In this document: piece by piece, positions 34,455 through 43,577 of the stretch
Numbering within the stretch: the first letter of the stretch is position 1
Layout of the letters: each line of letters starts with the position of its first letter
NCBI GenBank assembly: GCA_025937895.1
Contig: JAICQL010000002.1
Coordinates: 1-64,000 of the forward strand
DNA: 64,000 nt
DNA from: Polyangiaceae bacterium
GTDB lineage: Bacteria > Myxococcota_A > Polyangia > Polyangiales > Polyangiaceae
Reading direction: 5' to 3'
The notes under the pieces: model-generated
Database searches by the model: none
Told to the model about the DNA's origin: nothing
The model's input: only the letters and a program-made list of their open reading frames with translations
Made by a program: the position numbers and the translations under genes

Positions 34455-36812
34455 TCAGGGCGCGGGCGCGAGCTCGCCGAACACGATGCCGCGGCCTGCC
34501 GTGGACAGATAGACGCGGCCGAAGACGTTGGCGTCCCCGATCACGAACTGGCCGTTGCCGGTGCCGCCATATTCGTGAGCGTCGTCGTTGATGCGCAGCC
34601 AGCTGGCGCCATCATCCGTGGAGCGATACACGCCGCGCGGGCCCTCGCCGCTGCGGCCCCAGATGTACAGCGCCGGGCGGGTCGCGCCGGGCGCGGGCGC
34701 TCCGAAGCCCACGGCGTCACACTGTTGCACGGCGGGCAGCGGCTGGAAGGACTCGCCCGAGTCCGTGGTGCGGGTGAGCCCGGCATTGCCGAGCGCCACC
34801 CAGACTTCTCCTTCCACCCCGGGCAGCGCGCGCAAGCGCAAGGCGCCGCCGCCGGCGAGCGTGGCCGTGGTCTCGAAGCTCGCGCCGCCATCGCTGCTGA
34901 CGGCGAAGGCGCCGCTCTCGGGATCGTAGGCGTAGAACTTGCTCGGGTTGACGGTGTCGGCGCTGATGGCGTTCTCGAAGGCGATGCCACTGACGGCGCT
35001 CCAGCTGGCACCGCGATCGGCCGTGCGCTGCACCTCCTCCCCCACGGACCAGAGCAGCACGCTGCCATCCGCGGACAGCGCGAGATGGCCGCCGGTGTTG
35101 TCGTTGGGACGCGGCGTGAGCTGCCAGGTGCGCGCGCCGTCGCTCGAGAAATACAGCTCATTGCCGGCGCGGGCGAACACGCTGGGCGCCGCCGCGGCAA
35201 ACGCCAGGCCATACGTGGTGCCGATGGCGGGTTGATGGCGGGCGGCGGGTGAGCGAGTGAGGTCCTCGTGGACGAAGCCGTCGTAGTCGCCGATCACGGA
35301 TACCAGCGAGCCGCCGGGCACGCTCACGGCGTCGAGCGGCACCGTCTCCTCCAGCCCGGAAGCGGCGACCCCCCACGTGGACGGGGTGGCGGACAGATCC
35401 TCCGTCTGGAAGATGCCGTTACCCGACGCCACCCAGGCGCGCTCGGGGTCGAACGGATCGAGCTCGATCGAGCCCGCCCAGTGGATGGCGTTGTTCACCA
35501 TCCAGGGGAAGCTGCCGGCGTCCATGCCGATGCGATTGCTGGCGACCAGATCGGTCCAGGTGGCGCCGCCGTCTTCACTCAGGAAGATGCGATCACCATA
35601 ACCCCAGGGCTGCTGCTGGTAGGTGTTGATGGTGCTCGCGAGCACCCGGCTGCCGTCGCGGCTGGCGCTCACCCCGCCGAAGGCGCGCGCGGCCGCGCCA
35701 CCTAGCGGCGACACGTCCGTCCACTGCCCGCTGCTGGTGTCGAGCTTCCAGAGCGCCCCTTGATCCATGGGCTCTGCGGTGCTGCCGAAGGGACCGGCGC
35801 CGTTGGCGTACGTGATGTACAGAGCGCCGCCAGCGCCGAAGGTGGCGCGCTGGGGCATGCCGCTCGCCGGCTGCTCGGGCACCGGCGCCCAGCTCTGGCC
35901 CGCGTCGGCGGACACGAACAGGTTGGGCTCGCCGCTGCGCGAGACGCCCACGTACAGGCGCTGGCTGCCGCTCGCGCTGGCGCTCGCCGGATCGAACAGC
36001 ACGAAGGCGATGCCGTTGCCGTTGGGGGTGCCGGTCACGTCCAGCGCGCCGACCCGCTGCCAGCTCTGCGCGCGGTCGGCGCTGCGAAACAGCCCGTTGC
36101 GGCGCGTGCCTGCGAACAGGATCTCACCGCTGGCGGGGTCGACCGCCAGCCGCTCGCCGCTCTGCCGCCCCATGCCGTTGCCGTGCGCCGTGAACTGCGC
36201 GCTCACGTCGTGCACGCTGAAGCTGGCGCCGCCGTCCTCCGAGGCGAGGATCGCGGTGCGGCCATTGTTGAAGTATTCGATGCCGGCGAGCAGGTACACG
36301 CGCCGTGGATCGCTCTCGTCGATGGCCAGCGACTCGACCCCCCACAGGCCCTTCTCCTCCTCGTTGATCCAGTCGAGCAGCGCCACCCAGCTCTGGCTCG
36401 CCGCAGACCAGCGGTACGCTCCGCCCACGTCCGTGCGCGCGTACACGAGCCCGGGCGTGCTCTTCGAGGTGATGATGCCGGAGACAAAGCCGCCGCCGCC
36501 GATCGCGACGGGGCGCCAGACGTAGCCCGCCTCGTTGGCGACGCCGGACGGCACGACCTCCGGCACCAGCGGCGTGTCTTCCGGAGGGCCCAGCTCGCCG
36601 GGCGGCGTGCTGCTCGCTCCGCTGCCGCCCGTGCCCGCTGGGTTGCCCGGCTCGAGCGCGGGCATGAGCACGTCTGGCGTGGAGCCAGCCCCGGCGTTCG
36701 TGCTGCCTTCCGGCGTACGGCGCGAGGGAACCTCGGACTGCGCGACGCAGCCGGCGAGCACGAGCACGAGGGTGCAGCCTGCGCGATGGTGGAGGAGAGA
36801 TGAGCTGGCCAA
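34455..36812 (-). CDS. GH74-like lipoprotein (xyloglucanase-type beta-propeller)
   Basis: A 785-residue lipoprotein (LVLAGC, Cys22) with a Ser/Gly/Pro linker to about residue 95, then the repeated BNR-type strands of a GH74 double seven-bladed propeller. Signatures are VWRPVAIGGGGFVSGIITS, VYARTDVGGAYRW (conserved Asp128), SEDGGASF-type repeats and IELDPFDPERAW. GH74 enzymes cut xyloglucan backbones. At the site where I recall the second catalytic Asp (GDLEIDPF) this protein has GSIELDPF with Ser448, so activity is uncertain. The start is TTG 36812, since an in-frame stop lies six codons upstream. Confidence 0.8.
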   Translation of the reverse strand: MASSSLLHHRAGCTLVLVLAGCVAQSEVPSRRTPEGSTNAGAGSTPDVLMPALEPGNPAGTGGSGASSTPPGELGPPEDTPLVPEVVPSGVANEAGYVWRPVAIGGGGFVSGIITSKSTPGLVYARTDVGGAYRWSAASQSWVALLDWINEEEKGLWGVESLAIDESDPRRVYLLAGIEYFNNGRTAILASEDGGASFSVHDVSAQFTAHGNGMGRQSGERLAVDPASGEILFAGTRRNGLFRSADRAQSWQRVGALDVTGTPNGNGIAFVLFDPASASASGSQRLYVGVSRSGEPNLFVSADAGQSWAPVPEQPASGMPQRATFGAGGALYITYANGAGPFGSTAEPMDQGALWKLDTSSGQWTDVSPLGGAAARAFGGVSASRDGSRVLASTINTYQQQPWGYGDRIFLSEDGGATWTDLVASNRIGMDAGSFPWMVNNAIHWAGSIELDPFDPERAWVASGNGIFQTEDLSATPSTWGVAASGLEETVPLDAVSVPGGSLVSVIGDYDGFVHEDLTRSPAARHQPAIGTTYGLAFAAAAPSVFARAGNELYFSSDGARTWQLTPRPNDNTGGHLALSADGSVLLWSVGEEVQRTADRGASWSAVSGIAFENAISADTVNPSKFYAYDPESGAFAVSSDGGASFETTATLAGGGALRLRALPGVEGEVWVALGNAGLTRTTDSGESFQPLPAVQQCDAVGFGAPAPGATRPALYIWGRSGEGPRGVYRSTDDGASWLRINDDAHEYGGTGNGQFVIGDANVFGRVYLSTAGRGIVFGELAPAP

Positions 36813-37060
36813 AGCGCAGCGAAGGTATCACGCGCGCTTCTTGCGAAAAGCGCGAAGGCGGCCGAGAAATGCCGGTAAATCGCACATGAGAGCTCATCTT
36901 TTCGTGATCGATCTGGCTCTTCACCGTTGCGCAGCGGGTAGCTCTGGATGAAACAGGGACTCGCGCTCGGCGAGCCGGTGGCTTCGCGAAGCGTGTGAAG
37001 GTACAGCACTGAGGGTGGGCGCAGTTCGCAAACCTGCGGTTTGGTGTAGCTTTGCGCGCG

Positions 37061-38563
37061 ATGGACCGCCCGCCGGACCCCGAGCCAGCCGTCAAGCGCC
37101 TGCTGCCGTGGCTGGTGGCCATCGCATTCCTGATGGAGGCGCTGGATACGACCATCTTGAACACGGCGGCGCCAACCATGGCGGAGTCTCTGCAGGTGCT
37201 GCCGCTGAGCATGAAGTCAGTACTCTCCAGCTACACCCTGAGCCTGGCGGTGTTCATCCCCATCAGCGGTTGGATGGCGGACAGGTTCGGCACACGGCGC
37301 GTGTTCTCGTGGGCGATCGGCATCTTCACCCTGGGCTCGTTGCTGTGCGGGCTGGCCAGCGACATCCGGGTGCTGGTGGGGTGCCGCATCGTGCAGGGCA
37401 TGGGCGGCGCGCTGATGGTGCCGGTCGGGCGCTTGACGATCGTGCGCACCTTCCACCGCTCGGAGCTGATCCGCGCGATGAGCTTCGTGGCCATCCCGGC
37501 CCTGGTGGGGCCCATGCTGGGGCCCGCGGTGGGCGGCTTCCTCGTGGACTACTTCCACTGGCGGGTCATCTTCTTCGTCAACCTGCCCATCGGGTTGCTC
37601 GGGCTGTATCTGGTCTGGAAGCGCCTGCCGGACTATCGCACGGCGCACGTGCAGCGGCTGGATCTGCTGGGACTGATCAGCTTCGGCGCGGGCACCGCGC
37701 TGCTCTCCTACGTGCTGGAGGTGTTCGGCGAGCACACTTTGAGCGGCGTCTCGATCGCGGGCCTGCTCGTGCTGGCGCTGCTCCTCCTGGGCGGCTACCT
37801 CTGGCACGCCCGGCGGACGGCTCATCCGCTGCTGCAGCTCGATCTGTTTGCCATCCGCACCTTTCGCTCCGCGGTGGCAGGCAGCTTCATCACCCGACTG
37901 GGCGCGGGTGGCCTGCCCTTTCTGCTGCCGCTGCTCTACCAGATCGGCCTGGGTTTCAGCCCGGTGCAGTCGGGGCTGTTGCTGATGCCGCAGGCGATGG
38001 CAGCGCTGGCCCTGAAGATGTGCATCTCGCAGATCTTGACCCGCTTCGGGTATCGCAAGGTGCTGGTGTGGAACACGGTGCTGATGGGCGCCACCATCAT
38101 GAGCTTCTCCCTGATCGGGCGCAATACGCCGGTGCTGAGCATCGTGCTGCTGGCCGCGTGCTTCGGCTTCTTCGCCTCGCTGCAGTACTCCAGCATGAAC
38201 ACGCTGGCGTACGCCGACGTGCCAAGCGAGCGCTCCAGCATGGCCAGCACCATCGCCAGCACCCTGCAGCAGATGTCGCTCAGCTTCGGCGTGGCCACCG
38301 CCTCGCTGGCGGCGGCCATCTTCATCCCCGATCTGCACGCCCGCTCCGAGAGCCTGATCCGCGGTATCCACTCGGCGCTGCTCACCCTGGGCGGCTGCAC
38401 CATCCTCTCGGCGCTGGTCTTCCGCAAGCTGCGGCCCAGCGACGGCGCCAGCGTCAGCCGCAGCGAGCTGAGCAGCGCCACCGTGGACGATGGCTCCGGC
38501 AGGACGTCCGTGCCGCCCCCGCGAGCGGCCGCGCCGCAGGGCTACGGCGCGCCGGACGGCTGA
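37061..38563 (+). CDS. MFS transporter, DHA2 family (14 membrane segments)
   Basis: A 500-residue drug:H+ antiporter-type protein. It carries MEALDTTILNTAAPTM in the first helix (the DxxIxNxALP-like motif D1), the loop motif GWMADRFGTRRVF (motif A), RIVQGMGGALMVPV (motif B) and GPMLGPAVGGFL (motif C). About 14 hydrophobic segments are followed by a Ser/Pro-rich cytoplasmic tail. The substrate is unknown. ATG 37061 is chosen over the in-frame TTG nine bases upstream. It is divergent from the GH74-like gene. Confidence 0.9.
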   Translation: MDRPPDPEPAVKRLLPWLVAIAFLMEALDTTILNTAAPTMAESLQVLPLSMKSVLSSYTLSLAVFIPISGWMADRFGTRRVFSWAIGIFTLGSLLCGLASDIRVLVGCRIVQGMGGALMVPVGRLTIVRTFHRSELIRAMSFVAIPALVGPMLGPAVGGFLVDYFHWRVIFFVNLPIGLLGLYLVWKRLPDYRTAHVQRLDLLGLISFGAGTALLSYVLEVFGEHTLSGVSIAGLLVLALLLLGGYLWHARRTAHPLLQLDLFAIRTFRSAVAGSFITRLGAGGLPFLLPLLYQIGLGFSPVQSGLLLMPQAMAALALKMCISQILTRFGYRKVLVWNTVLMGATIMSFSLIGRNTPVLSIVLLAACFGFFASLQYSSMNTLAYADVPSERSSMASTIASTLQQMSLSFGVATASLAAAIFIPDLHARSESLIRGIHSALLTLGGCTILSALVFRKLRPSDGASVSRSELSSATVDDGSGRTSVPPPRAAAPQGYGAPDG

Positions 38564-38605
38564 GCGCAGCGCCGGCGCGAGCACCGCCCACCACCGTCGC
38601 GGCGT

Positions 38606-38905
38606 TCAGCCGGGCAAGCGTTTGCTGATGTCGGCTGCCCTCAGTCCGCTCAGCTCGACCAGCTTGCGGCGGCTGCGCTCGCCGGAGAGCAGGCGGACCT
38701 GGCGGCGCGGCAGCTCGAAGTGGGCAGCGAGGGTGTCGATCAGCTCCTGGTTGGCCTCACCGTCGACGGGGGCGGCAGCAAGCGCGACGCTGAGCTTGCC
38801 GGCTTTGACCCCGAGCACGCGGCTCTTGCTGGCGCGCACCTTGACCTCGACCTCGATGCGCACGCCGGTCGGGGTCTCGCTCAGGCTGGGGAGCTCTGCA
38901 GCCAT
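38606..38905 (-). CDS. DUF167 family protein (YggU-like)
   Basis: A 99-residue protein of the DUF167/YggU family, small cytosolic proteins of unknown function. The characteristic stretches are VKVRASKSRVLGVKAGKLSV, then APVDGEANQELI, and VRLLSGERSRRKLVEL. It is complete. It starts 3 bp after the stop of the Gfo/Idh/MocA gene, so the two are co-transcribed. Confidence 0.92.
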   Translation of the reverse strand: MAAELPSLSETPTGVRIEVEVKVRASKSRVLGVKAGKLSVALAAAPVDGEANQELIDTLAAHFELPRRQVRLLSGERSRRKLVELSGLRAADISKRLPG

Positions 38906-38908
38906 GGC

Positions 38909-40003
38909 TCAGCGCGCGCTCGCGGCAGTGAGCCCGGGCCACGTCTCCGGGCGCAGCCAGAAGGCGTCCTGGCGGCCGCCGTAGTAGTCATCGAGCACCG
39001 CGTCCATCACGGCGGACGTGCGCAGTGCGGTCGCGCCGGTGGAGGGGCAGGCACCCTGGCCGCGTAGCTGTTGCACGATGCTCTCCACCAGCGGCTGGTG
39101 GACGTGGGCGGGTTGCTCGACGGCGATGCTCTCGACGCGCTCGGGCGCGCCGGGGCGCTCGATGCTGCGGAGCTCCAGCGGCTCGCTGCCGAACACGCTG
39201 CCGCTGAGCGTGCCCAGGGTGCCGACAAACTCGAGGCGGTCGCAGCCCGCGGCAGAGTGAAACTGGTAGCGCGCGGTGCCGAGCACGCCCGACTCCGTGC
39301 TGAAGCTCAGCACCACCGTGTCCTCCGGCAGCCCCACCTCCGCGGCGAGCGCTGCGGGCTCGGTGGAGCGGCGCGCGGCGAAGCCCGCCGCGCGGGTCAG
39401 CTTGCCCAACAGGAAATCGAGCAGGTCGAGCACATGGCTGCCGAGATCGAGAAACAGGCCGCCGCCGGACTGCTCGACATCTTCGCGCCAGCCCGCGCGC
39501 GGCACCAGCGGGCCGCCGGGCTGCGGCGCTGGCGCGCGGCCCTGGTACACGTGGCTCACCGCGAGCAGGCGGCCCAGGCGCCCGGACTCGATCAGCTCCT
39601 GCACCTTGCGAAAGCGCGGCAGGCCGCGGCGATAATACGCCACGAACAGCGGCTGCCCGGCGCGCACAAACGCATCGACCATGAGCTGGCACTCGGCAGC
39701 GCTGCGCGCCATCGGCTTCTCCATGTAACAGGGCTTGCCGGCAGCGGCGACGCGCAGCGCATACTCCAGGTGGCTGCCGGGCGGGGTGGCGACGTACACC
39801 GCGTCCACCTCCGGGTCGTCGATCACGGCCTGGGCGTCCGCGGTGGAGCGCGCGATGCCGTGGCGGCGCGCGAAGTCGGCTGCCTTGTCGGCGCTCCGGC
39901 GCATCACGATGCTGACCGTGCTGCCCGGTACTTTGTACAGGGCCGGCGCGCTCTTCACCTCACACACGTCTCCGCAGCCGATGATGCCCCAGCGAATGGT
40001 CAT
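38909..40003 (-). CDS. Gfo/Idh/MocA family oxidoreductase
   Basis: A 364-residue NAD(P)-dependent sugar or cyclitol dehydrogenase family member. MTIRWGIIGCGDVCEVKSAP begins the Rossmann fold (GCGDV). DAVYVATPPGSHLEYA and the catalytic EKPMARSAAEC motif follow, then the substrate-domain GGGLFLDLGSHVLDLL with its conserved His. ATG 40003 fits the family start. The substrate cannot be told. It is operonic with DUF167. Confidence 0.9.
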   Translation of the reverse strand: MTIRWGIIGCGDVCEVKSAPALYKVPGSTVSIVMRRSADKAADFARRHGIARSTADAQAVIDDPEVDAVYVATPPGSHLEYALRVAAAGKPCYMEKPMARSAAECQLMVDAFVRAGQPLFVAYYRRGLPRFRKVQELIESGRLGRLLAVSHVYQGRAPAPQPGGPLVPRAGWREDVEQSGGGLFLDLGSHVLDLLDFLLGKLTRAAGFAARRSTEPAALAAEVGLPEDTVVLSFSTESGVLGTARYQFHSAAGCDRLEFVGTLGTLSGSVFGSEPLELRSIERPGAPERVESIAVEQPAHVHQPLVESIVQQLRGQGACPSTGATALRTSAVMDAVLDDYYGGRQDAFWLRPETWPGLTAASAR

Positions 40004-40429
40004 GGCCGCAGGATACGACAGCCCGGTGACAGAGATCGTCTGAAGTTTGCGGGGTGAGTCGCCGATTCCGAGCATCGCCGTTTCGACGCTGAGTGATGGT
40101 GGCGAACTCGGCGGACCCGCTGGCAGCGAGCCCGCCGAGCCACCCCGGCTCAACGCCGCGGCTCGATCAGCCGGACGAGCGTACCGATGATGCGGTGAAA
40201 CAGAGCCGCAGCGCGACAATGAGCCGACCCGAGCCACAGCCCAGCGACGCTTCAAAGCCGACGGGCGCCGCACGGCTCTGCGCTCAGCTCAGCCGGGGCA
40301 CGCCAGGAACTGGCGCAAGGGTTTGGCAGTGGTGCGGCCCCCCACCCACGCCCTCGCCCTGGCCCAAGCTCTACCCCGAGCCCTGCCCCTGCCCCTGCCG
40401 AATGCCCGAGACGAGCCCGGTGAGCAGGC
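40004..40429. other. Gene-free stretch, partly pyrimidine-rich
   Basis: A 426-base gap between the end of the DprE2-like gene and the start of the Gfo/Idh/MocA gene. Bases 40340-40400 are a low-complexity CCCTG-rich tract. No family-like frame, promoter or terminator is recognised. Confidence 0.5.
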
Positions 40430-41179
40430 TCAGAAGTTGATCTTGCGCATGACGAAGCGCGGCAGCAAGCGGATCACCAGCATCACCAGCGCCCACATGC
40501 GTGGCGTGTACAGGAGCGGGCGGCGCCGCTCCATGGCCGCCAGCACGTCGGCGGCCACTTGCTCGGGCTCGCCGGCAAAGGGGGGTGGTTTGAGGCCGGC
40601 GGTCATGCCGGTCTTGACGAAGCCGGGCTTCACGCACAGCACGGACAGCCCGGCGGCGTGGTATTTGTGATCGAGCGCCTCCAGGTACACGGAGAGGCCC
40701 GCCTTGGTGGAGCCGTAGATGCCGACGGGCTTGCGGCCGCGATCGCCGGCCACGGACGAGAACACGGTCAGGCGCCCACCGCCGCGCGCCAGCAGCCGCT
40801 CGCGCACCAGCTCGCAGAACAGCACGGTGTGGGCGTAGTTGACGGTCAAGAGGCGGCGCGCCAGCTCATGATCTTGCTCGAGCTCGGCCTGGCTGGCGAA
40901 CATGGCGGCGGTGACGATCACGGTGTCGAAGCCGCCGAGGGCCGCATCGGCGGCGTCGAGCGCGGCGCTGAAGCCCTGCGGCTGCTCCAGATCACACTCG
41001 GCGAAGCCGATGCTGCTCGTCGCGGTGTTGCCCGGCCTGCGTGCGGCCAGATCGGCGGCGCTGCGCTCCAGCTCCTGGCGCTGATTGCCGAGCAGGAAGA
41101 CGGCGTCACCGCGGGTGGAGAGGCGGCGTGCCAGCGCGCGCCCGATGCCGCTGGTGCCGCCCAGAACCACTGCCTTCAA
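40430..41179 (-). CDS. SDR oxidoreductase, DprE2-like
   Basis: A 249-residue SDR with cofactor motif GGTSGIGRAL, the catalytic Ser in VFSSVAGDRG and the YGSTK active site. A C-terminal segment, MWALVMLVIRLLPRFVMRKI, is hydrophobic, as in DprE2-type reductases that work at the membrane on polyprenyl-phosphate sugars. It starts with TTG 41179, which overlaps the stop of the DprE1-like gene as TTGA. The pair would oxidise and then reduce C2 of a sugar, that is, epimerise it. In mycobacteria this gives decaprenylphosphoryl arabinose. The sugar here is unknown. Confidence 0.82.
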   Translation of the reverse strand: MKAVVLGGTSGIGRALARRLSTRGDAVFLLGNQRQELERSAADLAARRPGNTATSSIGFAECDLEQPQGFSAALDAADAALGGFDTVIVTAAMFASQAELEQDHELARRLLTVNYAHTVLFCELVRERLLARGGGRLTVFSSVAGDRGRKPVGIYGSTKAGLSVYLEALDHKYHAAGLSVLCVKPGFVKTGMTAGLKPPPFAGEPEQVAADVLAAMERRRPLLYTPRMWALVMLVIRLLPRFVMRKINF

Positions 41180-42585
41180 GCGCGATCTCCGAACAACCGC
41201 ACGGACTGCGCGCTGCGCAGGCGGCGCTCGGGATCCCACCTGTCGCGCTGGGCCAAGAAGCGCGGCAAGCGCGGCTCCATTGCGGCGAAGTGCTCGGCGC
41301 GGGTGAAGCGATCTTTGGTCAGATAGATACGGCCACCGGCGGCGATCACGAGCTCGTTCAGGCGGTCCACGCTGCGCTGGGTATCGGCGGTCACGGCCAT
41401 GTCGATGGCGATCGAAGTGCCCTCCAGCGGGAAAGACAAGAGGCCTCTGCCCTCGGGACCGCAGTCCTTGATCACACACACGGGCGACGCGCCGCCCAGA
41501 CGGGTGACCTCGACCATCAGCTCGCGCACGGCAGCGGGGCCTGCGGCGCGCGGCAGCACGCATTGATACTGGGTAAAGCCGCGCGAGCCGTAGGCGCGGT
41601 TCCAGTGCAGGATGCCGTCCAGCGGATAAAAGAAGGTCTCCGGCGAGACCACACCGCTCTTCCGGCGCGGCAGGTGCCGCCAGTAGTAGGCAAAGTTGAA
41701 CAGCCGGGCCGCGTTGGTGAGCGGATTGGGTGCCCAGAGCGGCATGTCGATGGGCACGGTCAGCTTGCGCGGCTGCTTCGGCAGCTCGGAGCCAGCCTCC
41801 TCCACCGTGGCCCAGCGCCCGGCGATCAGGATGCCGCGCCCGAGCGCGCTGCCGCCGCTGACGCAGTCGATCCAGCCCATGGTCATGGGCCACTCCGCGG
41901 CGACGCGCGCGAAGGCCGACAGGTACTCGTCGATGTTGCCGATGCGCTCGCTCTCCTGCCAGATCCAGGGGGAAGCGATGCGCTCGAGCTGAAACTCCAC
42001 CTCCAGGATGTGCCCGAGCAAGCCCATGCCGCCGATCGTGCCGTAGAAGAGCTCGGGGTTCTCCGTGGCGCTGGCGCGGACGATGGAGTCATCCGCCAGG
42101 CGCAGCAGCAGCTCGCGCACGTGCGCGCCGAAGCAGCCGGCGCGATGATGGTTCTTGCCATGCACGTCGCTGGCGACCATCCCGCCGAGGGTCACGTATT
42201 TGGTCCCGGGCGTGACGGGCGGGAACCAGCCGTGCGGCATCACCAGGCGGTTGATCTCCGCCAGGCTCAGCCCTGCCTCGGCGCGCAGCACCCCTGCCTC
42301 GAGGTCGAGGCCGAGCACGCGATCGGCGAGCACCGTGGACACGACCTTGTCCGCGGGGCGGGCCGGCAACGATGAATCACCGTAGGAACGCCCGAGACCG
42401 CGGCACAGCGCCGCGCCACGGGTGACGGACTCGAGACGTTCACTGCCGATCTCGCGCCCGGGCGCGGGGATGCGCCCCCAGCCGCACAGGCTGGAACCGG
42501 CGGCGCTGGACGCCCGAGGCGCCGCTGCCGGCACCGGAGCAGGTTCCAGGGGCGTTTCCGGAGCGAGTGAGGTCTTGGCGATCAT
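41176..42585 (-). CDS. FAD-linked oxidase, DprE1-like
   Basis: A 469-residue FAD enzyme of the VAO/PCMH fold. The FAD domain has RGLGRSYGDSS (62-72) and the DprE1-like VASDVHGKNHHRAGCFG (137-153). The C-terminal domain keeps the lysine of YLTKDRF (K424, matching K418 of mycobacterial DprE1). The position matching Cys387, the target of covalent benzothiazinones, is Ala393 in SIAIDMAV. Both correspondences are offset by six residues, which supports the alignment made from memory. ATG 42585 was chosen as the first plausible start. It is translationally coupled to the SDR gene. Confidence 0.85.
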   Translation of the reverse strand: MIAKTSLAPETPLEPAPVPAAAPRASSAAGSSLCGWGRIPAPGREIGSERLESVTRGAALCRGLGRSYGDSSLPARPADKVVSTVLADRVLGLDLEAGVLRAEAGLSLAEINRLVMPHGWFPPVTPGTKYVTLGGMVASDVHGKNHHRAGCFGAHVRELLLRLADDSIVRASATENPELFYGTIGGMGLLGHILEVEFQLERIASPWIWQESERIGNIDEYLSAFARVAAEWPMTMGWIDCVSGGSALGRGILIAGRWATVEEAGSELPKQPRKLTVPIDMPLWAPNPLTNAARLFNFAYYWRHLPRRKSGVVSPETFFYPLDGILHWNRAYGSRGFTQYQCVLPRAAGPAAVRELMVEVTRLGGASPVCVIKDCGPEGRGLLSFPLEGTSIAIDMAVTADTQRSVDRLNELVIAAGGRIYLTKDRFTRAEHFAAMEPRLPRFLAQRDRWDPERRLRSAQSVRLFGDRA

Positions 42586-42748
42586 GGCTTGGATGCAACT
42601 TGTGAGTGACGAAGGAGTAGAACGGCGCGCCCGACCGGCCAATCCCTAACGTAGCACGCCCACGCATCCGGCCCAGCACGGCGAAAATCCAACCTCCGCG
42701 CCCAGGTGGCGGTTTATGGTACCCCCCGGTCCCTCGGTCTGGTGAAAG

Positions 42749-43519
42749 ATGAACGCGAATCGACGACAGGGCGCGCCACTGCAGCCGCACGCTCCCGGGC
42801 AGCCCGCGCAGGGCGAGACGGTGTTGCGAGAGAGCCTGCGCGGCGGCCAGATGTGGTCACGCGTGTTGCGCCGCGGACAGCGCCTGCGGCTCGTGGACGT
42901 GGAGGGTGGCAGCGCGGTGGCAGCGCTCTTCTTCAACGCCGACGAGCACGGCGAACGCTACAACATGCCCGATACGCTCAAGGCGCAGCACATCGCCCGG
43001 CTCACCACTGGCTACGTGCTGTACTCCGACATGGGGCGGGTGCTGTGCTCGATCGTGTCGGACAGCCTGGGCTGGCACGACACCATCACCGGGCACGGCA
43101 CGGCGGCGCAGAGCGAGGCGCTTTACGGCCGCGGCAGCTACCAGGAGCTGCGCAACGAGTTCCACCGCAACACGCGCGATAACTTCCTGACCGAGCTGGG
43201 CAAATACGACCTCGGCAAGCGAGACCTGACGGCCAACGTGAACTTCTTCGTCAAGGTGGCGGCCGACGAGAGCGGCGCGCTGCGCTGGGTGGAGGGGCAC
43301 TCGCCCGCGGGCAGCCACGTGGAGCTGCGCGCGGAGCTCAACACCCTGGTCATCCTGTCCAACACGCCGCACCCGCTGGATCCGCGGCGAGAATACGCGC
43401 CGCGCCCGGTGGCGCTGGAGGTGCGCGCCGGCAGCCCCGCGGGCGCGGATGATCCGTGCCGGCGCTCGCGCCCGGAAAATGAGCGCGGATTCTTGCTGAC
43501 CGAAGCCTACTTCGCCTGA
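42749..43519 (+). CDS. DUF1989 protein, carboxyguanidine deiminase subunit or urea-carboxylase-associated protein
   Basis: A 256-residue DUF1989 protein. Markers are RGQRLRLVDVEGGSAVAALF, FNADEHGERYNMPDT, SIVSDSLGWHDTITGH, NARDNF-like NTRDNFLTEL and KRDLTANVNFFVKV. In several bacteria two such proteins form the heteromeric carboxyguanidine deiminase that acts between guanidine carboxylase and allophanate hydrolase. Here it is followed by its paralogue 58 bp on and then the carboxylase. The start ATG 42749 gives family length. I see no guanidine riboswitch in the 160 bp upstream. Confidence 0.85.
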   Translation: MNANRRQGAPLQPHAPGQPAQGETVLRESLRGGQMWSRVLRRGQRLRLVDVEGGSAVAALFFNADEHGERYNMPDTLKAQHIARLTTGYVLYSDMGRVLCSIVSDSLGWHDTITGHGTAAQSEALYGRGSYQELRNEFHRNTRDNFLTELGKYDLGKRDLTANVNFFVKVAADESGALRWVEGHSPAGSHVELRAELNTLVILSNTPHPLDPRREYAPRPVALEVRAGSPAGADDPCRRSRPENERGFLLTEAYFA

Positions 43520-43577
43520 GCTGGCGCGCCCCCGCGCGCTGCCGACCAGAGCCCGTGAACCTGCAACGAGAGCCGTC

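Noticed and set aside
36813..37060. Small gene between the GH74-like and DHA2 genes
   Set aside because: Only shadow frames are present, and the 248 bp are better explained as divergent promoter region.
42586..42748. Guanidine riboswitch upstream of the DUF1989 genes
   Set aside because: Expected from the pathway, but I could not find the conserved ykkC core or paired ACGR hairpins by eye.
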